From positions 1-11,992 of the forward strand of contig JAAZFS010000182.1 of the NCBI GenBank assembly GCA_012511615.1: 11,992 bases of DNA, in the 5' to 3' direction. Positions 1 through 6,103 of this stretch are shown here, one piece after another. This DNA is from Elusimicrobiota bacterium (lineage in GTDB: Bacteria; CG03; SLGR01). The translations under genes and the position numbers were made by a program. The notes beneath the pieces were generated by a model. It made no database searches. It was not told the DNA's origin and saw only the letters and a program-made list of their open reading frames with translations. Each line of letters begins with the position of its first letter. The first letter of the stretch is position 1.

Positions 1-160
1 TTATGGCTGTTGCTCCCCCCATGGCTGTCTCTCTTGCCCCATCGGGTATGTTTAAAAATTCGTATGAGCTTGTTCCAGGACCTCTAGACTCTGCCTGATT
101 AGGGAAAGAAAGCACAAGAAGAGGGAGAATATAAAATAATTTTCTAAAATTAAATTTCAT
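1..160 (-). CDS. PorV/PorQ-family outer-membrane protein, N-terminal fragment
   Basis: Only the first 53 codons are present; the gene runs off the left edge. The translation opens with a signal peptide (MKFNFRKLFYILPLLVLS, a basic N-region then a hydrophobic core, with likely cleavage near QAES). The mature start has GTSSYEFLNIPDGARETAMGGATA. The pattern GT..., F-L-x-I, then GAR and AMGGA is the recognisable opening of PorV/PorQ (UPF0164-like) beta-barrel proteins. In Bacteroidota, PorV is the outer-membrane shuttle of the type IX secretion system and binds the C-terminal signals of cargo. The ATG at 160-158 overlaps the TGA of the preceding giant secreted-protein gene (ATGA), so the two are probably translationally coupled. 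That gene ends in a sorting-like domain, so a cargo plus PorV-like partner arrangement is plausible. The family call rests on a short motif and the neighbour, so it is likely rather than certain. Confidence 0.72.
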   Translation of the reverse strand, partial: MKFNFRKLFYILPLLVLSFPNQAESRGPGTSSYEFLNIPDGARETAMGGATAI

Positions 161-3100
161 CGTATTATCATAAGTTTTCCAGACTTTACCCCACTTTCAC
201 TTTTTATAAGGTATAAATACGTGCCGCTTGCCACGCTTTTTCCCTGTTTGTTCTCCACAGGGCTCCAAAAAGTTTGACCCGGTTGAGCACCGACAGATAG
301 GTTGGAGTCTGAATGGGAGAGTTCAGCAACCAACCTTCCTCCGATTGTATAGATTTCAATCTTGCAGTCTGATGGGAGGTTTGTAAAGGTTATTCCGCTT
401 CTCGGAGTCCCAACTAATTCTGCTGGAATTTCCGAAGGCTTGTAAGGAACAGGATAGGGATGTGCTTGGTCTGTAGAATAAGTCTTTCCTCCCATAACCG
501 TATAGATGCTTAAACTTCTTAAGGGGGCGGATACAATCTTCTTCTCTGTATTTACACTAGATACGAGCGGTACCCAGCTCTCGGCGAGTTCGTTGAGCCA
601 GTATATCTTTAGAGTATTTTCTTTTACAGGAGGACGGCCAGGGTTTGCCAAGTATCCGTCGTCTGATACTATGCCAGAGTAATCAAAAAATATTTCACCA
701 AAATTTTCAAATATTTTGCTTATAGCTATTCCAGAAGTTGAAACAAATGTGATTTCTGAAGTTAATTCTTCAAAGGGGTAATGGAAAGGGTCATCCCAGT
801 TTTTCTCTAGAGAATTTGCAGAATGAAAAGCCCTGACCGGTGAATAGATAGGCTGATTGCTGGGAATATTCTCTACTATATCTATCATTCCGTCAACATT
901 GAAAATTCCTCCAGGAATACGGAGGCTTGTCCTATTGGAGGAGCTAAATACTAAATTATTTTCGGAGGTATCCATCTGAGTCCTATAGCTTATTATAAAA
1001 TTCTCTTCCATAGCTATATTTGCAAGCGTAAGTATCTTATCCGCCAAGAGCTCTACCTCTATAAGGGCATTTCCAGGGAGCTGGTAATCAGGAATAAAAG
1101 TAAGACTTGATAGTGCTATACCCCATTCGGTTTCAAGAGGTGCCGTGAAATTGTTTACTTGTATTCTGCCAGTAATTGGAAGATTAAGAGCTTTGCCGTC
1201 GGCGTCCGAAAGCTGTCTCATCCTGATGGTTTCTAGAGCCTGAGTAATCTTCAGATTTTGGTCGAAAGCAAAACATACTGGTTGGACTCTTGGAATATTA
1301 GTTGAGAAGTTTTCTGGCTTATAATAGACTATTTTTGGGGCGTCAGTACTTACTACAACATCTATAGGGAATCTGTCTAAGGGATCAATTGGATTTCCTG
1401 AAAGATCGCTAATTGCTGAGCCGTTAACTGAGATAAATATGTTTGAAGGGTCAGGCCAGCTCCAGATGTGAGAATGTTCTTCAGGGGATATTGCCAATAC
1501 GAGTGTATCGGTATCATAAGCATTTTTTATGACCCTATAATTCTCATGATTGATTTCTCTATATTGAGAGTCCGAATCACTTGAGTTATGAATACTAAAG
1601 CCTTCCAGCTGAAAGGCCGTTTTGTTCATTCCTTGATCATCCCAGATATTCATATCCTCGCTAAAGTATATTTCCAGGCGGATATCGCCTCCTGATATGG
1701 TATAGGTTGCCCCTTTGATTTCTGGAGATGTTCGGTCCCAGTTCCAATAAAGATGGGTTTTAAACCCAGCAATTGATAATCCATCCTCAAAAAATCCTGC
1801 TGAGTCCGGCTCGTAAAGTGTGTAGTTTCCAAAATTATCAGCGGCTGCGCTGGAAAGAAGCTTTAGATAGGGCTCTTTATTGTCTGCATCCCAGCGGGCT
1901 ATCATGTTACGCTGTTCTCTGGTCAGTTTTATATCAAATCGGTTGGGAGTGGAGCTACTAAGTTTGGCTCCAGTAAGCCATATCATGCCGTGTTCATAAT
2001 CAATATCATCATATATTACAAATCTTTCCAAATCTATACTTTCAAAGTCAATCACAGGCTCTGTATCATCGTGGTGCTCTCCGATAAATGCTAGTTTCAT
2101 AAGGGAATTTTTATGGCTATAGCTGAGGTCTGCAGTGTTTTTTAAGAGGAGAGGTCTAGAGTTATTCAGGAGAAATTCTTCTGATAGAACAAATTGGCTA
2201 TCTATTCCTGGTCTTATGCCACCACCGTCATTTGTTTTGATTCTCAAAAGAACATTCTCTGAATAAAGTCTTCCCACATCTTCCATGGATTTCCAGTTGA
2301 AGTAGATAGAATTTGTAACTACCTCACCATCGTAGCGCGTTAGGATCCCGTTTAACTGGTAATAGTCCTCGGGATTTGACGATACGGTAACAGCCCCGTA
2401 ACTGGAGATGACCACAGAATCGATACTTGCTTTTTCCCAGTTTTGTCCATTAAGAGAATACTCTATTCGCATTCTTAATAAATCGCCATCTTTGTCTGTG
2501 ACTTCTGTTAAAACCTCAAAATAACCGCTTCCGTCTTCAGCGTGTATCGGAGTGTGAGTGAAGGAAGCTTCCGGAGGATATCCAGTCCTATCCGAGTCTG
2601 TTGAGGAGTGGTTTTCGTAGCCGAATGTATCGTACACCCAGATAACGCCCCAGTAATTGGACATCTCGGAGAGATTGAATGTTGTAGTTGAAATTGTAGT
2701 TCTTTCAGAAATTGTAAGATAAGATGCGTTTTCAATATCCTTATTAAGAACACAATCCACCCCAATCGAGGAGTACCAAAGTTCGTAATGACTGAAATTT
2801 TGCTCCATAGAGTAGTTTACCTCAGTCCACATCCAATCTATAGAATTTGCCGAGGGATTTGTTGCATTCAGGGCTCCTGTTATAGGCTTGCTGGTATCTG
2901 TCCTAATCGCTCCAAACAGGGGAGACGAGCTGATATCTATCGAATTGTCGGATATGGAAAGGGCAACATATATATCAGAGTGATCTGAGTCTGGAATATC
3001 AATTCCAGCATTCCATACAAAAGTAAATTGAGATGCTTCGGGTTTTAAGGAGAGGGTTGTATCATGAAAAGGGTCATCCTGGACTGGAGTCATCGAAATA

Positions 3101-3600
3101 TTCGTTCCTTCGGGGCCTATCCTGTAGTAGCATTCGTCAAGCAGGTAATTAGCAGTATCCTTATCATTATCGTATGCCTCAAACACTATATCCACAAGTC
3201 CAGAACCATCCCGCCTCTGGTCGGCAGACACAATGCTTATTATGGGGGTATGGTTTGTTTTTTTGAGTCTTGCCGGAGAAAATGAAAAGTTCCCGAACGA
3301 ATCGTAGGAGAAAAGAGAGAAATAGTAAGTAGTGTCTGAAAGAAGCCCGCTAATTTCTATGGTCGAATTTCCATCGAAATCCCTTTCACCTAGCGGGGAA
3401 AAAGTTTTTTGATCAATATATCCGTCATAATTTTCTGGGGTATGCGACGGGGCTACATTAGCTTTCCAAAAGAGAATATATTCAACAAAATTAGCGTCTT
3501 CTGCAGGGGCGCCAAAACCAAGGGTGATGGTAGTAGAAGTGAAATCTTCAGTCGCTGTTAAAGTCCCTGGCGGTCGAGGGTTTTTGTTGTCAATACTAAA
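157..3600 (-). CDS. Giant secreted multidomain protein, C-terminal part (Fn3/Ig-like chain with sorting-like C-terminus), cut off by in-frame stop
   Basis: This is the 1,147-codon continuation, in the same frame, of the gene that starts at 5901. It follows directly after an in-frame TAA. The first possible start is a GTG at 3231, which has no Shine-Dalgarno and lies after a complete Fn3 domain encoded by 3573-3270 (ending LLSDTTYYFSLFSYDSFGN, a classic Fn3 G-strand region). I therefore extend the feature to 3600 and do not treat GTG as a real start. Numbered from the ATG at 5901, the order is: Fn3 (about 777-877), Ig-like (884-1005), Fn3-like (1008-1105), Ig-like (1108-1240), an S-layer-like repeat domain (about 1265-1365), SbsA/Big_5-like domains (1391-1640, with IRLEIYFSEDM), and a terminal FlgD-Ig/type-IX-sorting-like domain (about 1810-1914). 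The last has PYPVPYKPS, ITFTNLP, IEIYTIGGRLV, VASGTYLYLI and GKLMIIR. It overlaps the PorV-like gene by four bases. The role is probably cell-surface or extracellular adhesion; no catalytic domain is recognised. Confidence 0.8.
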   Translation of the reverse strand, partial: FSIDNKNPRPPGTLTATEDFTSTTITLGFGAPAEDANFVEYILFWKANVAPSHTPENYDGYIDQKTFSPLGERDFDGNSTIEISGLLSDTTYYFSLFSYDSFGNFSFSPARLKKTNHTPIISIVSADQRRDGSGLVDIVFEAYDNDKDTANYLLDECYYRIGPEGTNISMTPVQDDPFHDTTLSLKPEASQFTFVWNAGIDIPDSDHSDIYVALSISDNSIDISSSPLFGAIRTDTSKPITGALNATNPSANSIDWMWTEVNYSMEQNFSHYELWYSSIGVDCVLNKDIENASYLTISERTTISTTTFNLSEMSNYWGVIWVYDTFGYENHSSTDSDRTGYPPEASFTHTPIHAEDGSGYFEVLTEVTDKDGDLLRMRIEYSLNGQNWEKASIDSVVISSYGAVTVSSNPEDYYQLNGILTRYDGEVVTNSIYFNWKSMEDVGRLYSENVLLRIKTNDGGGIRPGIDSQFVLSEEFLLNNSRPLLLKNTADLSYSHKNSLMKLAFIGEHHDDTEPVIDFESIDLERFVIYDDIDYEHGMIWLTGAKLSSSTPNRFDIKLTREQRNMIARWDADNKEPYLKLLSSAAADNFGNYTLYEPDSAGFFEDGLSIAGFKTHLYWNWDRTSPEIKGATYTISGGDIRLEIYFSEDMNIWDDQGMNKTAFQLEGFSIHNSSDSDSQYREINHENYRVIKNAYDTDTLVLAISPEEHSHIWSWPDPSNIFISVNGSAISDLSGNPIDPLDRFPIDVVVSTDAPKIVYYKPENFSTNIPRVQPVCFAFDQNLKITQALETIRMRQLSDADGKALNLPITGRIQVNNFTAPLETEWGIALSSLTFIPDYQLPGNALIEVELLADKILTLANIAMEENFIISYRTQMDTSENNLVFSSSNRTSLRIPGGIFNVDGMIDIVENIPSNQPIYSPVRAFHSANSLEKNWDDPFHYPFEELTSEITFVSTSGIAISKIFENFGEIFFDYSGIVSDDGYLANPGRPPVKENTLKIYWLNELAESWVPLVSSVNTEKKIVSAPLRSLSIYTVMGGKTYSTDQAHPYPVPYKPSEIPAELVGTPRSGITFTNLPSDCKIEIYTIGGRLVAELSHSDSNLSVGAQPGQTFWSPVENKQGKSVASGTYLYLIKSESGVKSGKLMIIR

Positions 3601-3603
3601 TTA
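3601..3603 (-). other. In-frame TAA interrupting the giant surface-protein gene
   Basis: On the minus strand the codons read TCG GGA TAA TTT AGT ATT GAC. Upstream residues (SDIHGASSIVTSG) close an Ig-like module, and downstream residues (FSIDNKNPRPPGTLTA) are the usual linker into an Fn3 domain, so the protein architecture runs straight across the stop. No ATG, GTG or TTG occurs in frame between 3600 and 3234. A single base change from TAA gives K, Q, E, L, S or Y. The base after the stop is U, which generally favours efficient termination, and TAA ends other intact genes here (for example at 9328-9330 and 11599-11601). Programmed readthrough is therefore unlikely. A nonsense mutation or a sequencing/assembly error is the better reading. 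Confidence 0.85.
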
Positions 3604-5901
3604 TCCCGATGTAACAATTGAGCTTGCCCCGTGGATATCTGAGACCTTGAATCGGATCCTAACAGAATCAGACTTAAGACCTTCTCTTAGACTTTCAGAA
3701 GTTTGCCATACAAATGAGTAATTTTCTCCCCACTCATCTGAAGCTTGAAAGTAGTCTCCTCCCCGGTCTGGCCAGTCTCCCATGAGGCTAGCGCTATCAT
3801 CGTCGATCCCCATCCAGTCTGCTGTGGAAGAGGTAGAATACTCAAATTCAGTTAAAAAACAGTCGTTAGCCTCCAAATCTCTGATAGAAAAACTTATGTT
3901 TGTTAAAAATCGTGATGATTCAAGATATTTTAACTCTGGCTCAGTCTGGAAATGAGAGGCCAGGTCGCCTTGAACTAGCGAACTAATATTTCCCTCTGGA
4001 GGCGTATTATAAATCTGTACATCTGACCATTCTCCCTGTTTTTTAGAGGTGTCTATTGATTGAACCTGCCAGAAATAAGTCTGTGGGGGTATGGAAAGGT
4101 AAACATAGGTGGATCTTCCAATGTTCCCCCAAAATGACCCAGCATGATCGCTTGTGCCAATTGCTCCCGAAACCACATTCCACTTGACGCTTTCTGGTGA
4201 GGTTCTGGCGTCTGGGTTGGTAGAAATTCGGATATTATATGCCAGTTGATTTGCTGGGGTATGGGCGTCGGAACCGTCTCCCCAGGAAAGTTTTAGTTTT
4301 GCTGTGGTCTTAGAGTAGTGTGAACTGAAATTATCCCTTGGTGGTGAAGGGGGAGTGTTTGGTTCTACCGAGTTGTTAATCAATAAAATATCGTTAGCGC
4401 CTTCAATTCCCCTCAAAAGATCCATTCTTCCGTCTCCCGTTAAGTCAAATAGAAGAGTTCTGTAAACCTCTGTGAAAAAAGTACTGGCCATATAAGGATT
4501 GAAAGGAGAAGAATTAGAGTTATCATTGTAAAAGATATCATTAAGATAAACTCGGTTTTTTTCTGAGGATTTGCCATTTCCCGTAACATAATCTAATTTT
4601 CCGTCAAGGTTTATATCGCCTGCTGAGATTGCCAGAGTAGCATCGAGTTTATCTGTAGAATAAACTAGATCAAAAGTTCCGTCACCATTATTTTTATAAT
4701 ATCTGTCCGTGCATCCAACCTCACTTTCGCCAGATTTTACATAGTTTCCTTCGATGAAATCCCATAATCCATCTGAATTGAAATCTACAGGAGTAATTGC
4801 GTATGTATTATCTTCTTCGTCGGATGTCCAACTTAGTTCAAAAGTTCCATCTCCTTTATTTAAATAGAGCTGGTTTGAACCATTGCATCCTATAAGAATA
4901 TCAGGATAAGAGTCATTGTTAAAATCAATCAGTGTGAGATCATTGACTTTTTTTCCATTTGCATAAGCTACTGGTTGTTCAAAGCTACCATCTTTTTTAT
5001 TAATGTAAACTTGTATTCCATATGTACCCCCACTCATCCCCTCAACCAAATCCATATAACCATCCCTGTTTAGGTCAGCAGCGGAGAGAGCCTTGCTAGC
5101 TACGCTTGTATAGTCGGATAGTTTGCCAGAATATGTGAAATTCCCGAATCCATCATTTAGATATATGTCAATTTGCTCATGTGGCGACTTAACATTAGTC
5201 ACAACCAAGTCAAGATTTCCATTGTTATTTGTATCTATTAACAGAAGTGCCTCGGGGTAGGTCTGGGTTTCATCGGCTATAAGCTGTTGGTGAAAAGTGC
5301 CATCTCCTTGGTTTATGTAGGCGTATATTCTTCCTGGGCCGTAGGAGGCAACAATAAAATCAGTTAGTGAATTATTGTTGATATCACCAGCAGCAAAGGC
5401 TGCCATATCATTTGAGTGACCGTCAAATTCCAAGGCTTTAATAAAATGGTTCATCTGAAAATTTTCATAATACAGTTTTTCTGATGAATCCTCTGGAAAA
5501 GAAGGCGTATCATTTTCATCCCAAGTTATGACTGACCAGTAATATACTTTATTCGATTCAAGTGGGTCACCCTCATAAATAGCGGAAGTATTAATGGATT
5601 CTATTTTGGTAGAATCCCACATATTCCCTATTCCAATCTCGACATTAAATGAACTATCGCCCACTATTATCCGGTAGGCAGTTTGATTGCCTGTTGGCAC
5701 CCAGGAAAATGTGGGGTTAGGGTTTTCTAGGCCGCCATCGTTGAGATTATCTTGTATCTCAGGGTCGAATATAAAATTAGTAGGTTTAACCATACCATCT
5801 ACAAGTAGATTTGTCGGGGGGGACATAGCCCAAGTAAAAGGTGATACTAGAAGAATCACCGCAAGCAGAGACAATAATATTGGATATAGTTTTTTTTCCA
5901 T
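3601..5901 (-). CDS. Giant secreted multidomain protein, N-terminal part (signal peptide, Fn3-like, seven FG-GAP/VCBS repeats, Fn3, Ig-like)
   Basis: This stretch encodes 766 residues from ATG 5901 to a TAA at 3603-3601. A TTG one codon upstream (5904) is a possible but less likely start, and neither has a clear Shine-Dalgarno. A signal peptide (EKKLYPILLSLLAVILLV, cleavage probably after FTWA) precedes an Fn3-like domain at residues 60-135 (PTFSWVP, QTAYRIIV, YYWSVITWDE). Residues 155-512 hold seven FG-GAP/VCBS repeats, each with a DxNxDGxxD-type calcium loop. An Fn3 domain (515-632, ending YFWQVQSID) and an Ig-like domain (633-766, with ISFSIRDLEAND, FEYSTSS and RIRFKVSDIHG) follow. Translation stops exactly where the Ig-like domain would lead into the next Fn3, and the frame remains open for another 1,147 codons. 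If the stop is real, this product lacks the sorting-like C-terminus and might not be anchored or exported past the outer membrane. It is probably an extracellular binding or adhesion protein. Confidence 0.85.
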   Translation of the reverse strand: MEKKLYPILLSLLAVILLVSPFTWAMSPPTNLLVDGMVKPTNFIFDPEIQDNLNDGGLENPNPTFSWVPTGNQTAYRIIVGDSSFNVEIGIGNMWDSTKIESINTSAIYEGDPLESNKVYYWSVITWDENDTPSFPEDSSEKLYYENFQMNHFIKALEFDGHSNDMAAFAAGDINNNSLTDFIVASYGPGRIYAYINQGDGTFHQQLIADETQTYPEALLLIDTNNNGNLDLVVTNVKSPHEQIDIYLNDGFGNFTYSGKLSDYTSVASKALSAADLNRDGYMDLVEGMSGGTYGIQVYINKKDGSFEQPVAYANGKKVNDLTLIDFNNDSYPDILIGCNGSNQLYLNKGDGTFELSWTSDEEDNTYAITPVDFNSDGLWDFIEGNYVKSGESEVGCTDRYYKNNGDGTFDLVYSTDKLDATLAISAGDINLDGKLDYVTGNGKSSEKNRVYLNDIFYNDNSNSSPFNPYMASTFFTEVYRTLLFDLTGDGRMDLLRGIEGANDILLINNSVEPNTPPSPPRDNFSSHYSKTTAKLKLSWGDGSDAHTPANQLAYNIRISTNPDARTSPESVKWNVVSGAIGTSDHAGSFWGNIGRSTYVYLSIPPQTYFWQVQSIDTSKKQGEWSDVQIYNTPPEGNISSLVQGDLASHFQTEPELKYLESSRFLTNISFSIRDLEANDCFLTEFEYSTSSTADWMGIDDDSASLMGDWPDRGGDYFQASDEWGENYSFVWQTSESLREGLKSDSVRIRFKVSDIHGASSIVTSG
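4366..5440 (-). repeat. Seven tandem FG-GAP/VCBS protein repeats (probable seven-bladed beta-propeller)
   Basis: Seven Asp-rich loops occur at residues 173, 223, 276, 326, 373, 429 and 486, counted from the ATG at 5901. They are DINNNSLTD, DTNNNGNLD, DLNRDGYMD, DFNNDSYPD, DFNSDGLWD, DINLDGKLD and DLTGDGRMD. Spacing is 47-57 residues. Most are followed by a strand and a Y-x-N-x-GDGTF type turn (INQGDGTF, LNKGDGTF, KNNGDGTF). This is the FG-GAP/VCBS (integrin-alpha-like) repeat, whose loops usually bind calcium. Seven copies is the number needed to close a seven-bladed propeller. The repeats are diverged at the DNA level, so no recent tandem duplication is evident. The first and fourth loops lack the central Gly. 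Confidence 0.88.
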
Positions 5902-5934
5902 CAAAATAAAGCAGTCAAAGTAGCGTTTTGGTTT

Positions 5935-5963
5935 ATTATAATTGTTTTTAATTTAATAGACAA
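5935..5963 (-). promoter_or_regulatory. Predicted sigma70-type promoter for the giant surface-protein/PorV-like operon
   Basis: On the minus strand, TTGTCT (5963-5958) is followed after 17 bases by TATAAT (5940-5935). The -10 is a perfect consensus match, the -35 matches 4 of 6, and the spacing is optimal. The start codon lies 33 bases downstream of the -10, giving a leader of about 27 nt with no obvious Shine-Dalgarno. The sequence supports it well, but there are no transcript data. Confidence 0.68.
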
Positions 5964-5985
5964 GTGGACGCACATTTTATTTTAT

Positions 5986-6014
5986 TTGATTTTTACAATC
6001 CTGAGTGATATAAT
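5986..6014 (+). promoter_or_regulatory. Predicted sigma70-type promoter of alaS
   Basis: TTGATT (5986-5991) and a perfect TATAAT (6009-6014) are separated by 17 bases, upstream of alaS. Transcription would begin near 6021, leaving an untranslated leader of about 83 nt that holds a terminator-like hairpin. The -35 lies only 22 bases from the -35 of the divergent leftward promoter, so a regulator bound between them could affect both. No operator-like palindrome is visible there. Confidence 0.7.
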
Positions 6015-6056
6015 TTTCTTGAAAAAATTCAAATGTTGGCTAGCACTTATTGGCAA

Positions 6057-6084
6057 TCCGGCAGGTATCTATGCCGGAGTTTTT
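6057..6084 (+). promoter_or_regulatory. Terminator-like hairpin in the alaS leader (possible attenuator)
   Basis: TCCGGCA (6057-6063) pairs perfectly with TGCCGGA (6072-6078) around an eight-base loop, and a run of five T (6080-6084) follows after one G. This is the form of a short intrinsic terminator and points only in the plus direction. It sits between the alaS promoter and the alaS Shine-Dalgarno (AGAGGA, 6087-6092), so it would act on alaS itself. I do not see the conserved T-box motif AGGGTGGNACCGCG, so a classical T-box is not supported. It could equally be a translation-initiation hairpin or a chance structure. Confidence 0.45.
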
Positions 6085-6103
6085 ATAGAGGACTACAATT
6101 TAA

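Noticed and set aside
3231..3233. GTG as the true start of a separate downstream gene (1,024 residues)
   Set aside because: There is no Shine-Dalgarno, no signal peptide follows, and 123 in-frame codons upstream encode a full Fn3 domain that belongs to the same protein.
3601..3603. TAA read as a sense codon (recoding)
   Set aside because: TAA ends other intact genes in the window, TGA is also a normal stop, and no recoding signal is evident next to this codon.
4366..5440. DNA-level tandem repeat array
   Set aside because: The repeat is visible only in the protein; the nucleotide copies are too diverged to be a satellite or recent duplication.
6021..6103. T-box riboswitch upstream of alaS
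   Set aside because: The leader is only about 83 nt, much too short, and lacks the conserved T-box sequence; only the terminator-like hairpin is present.
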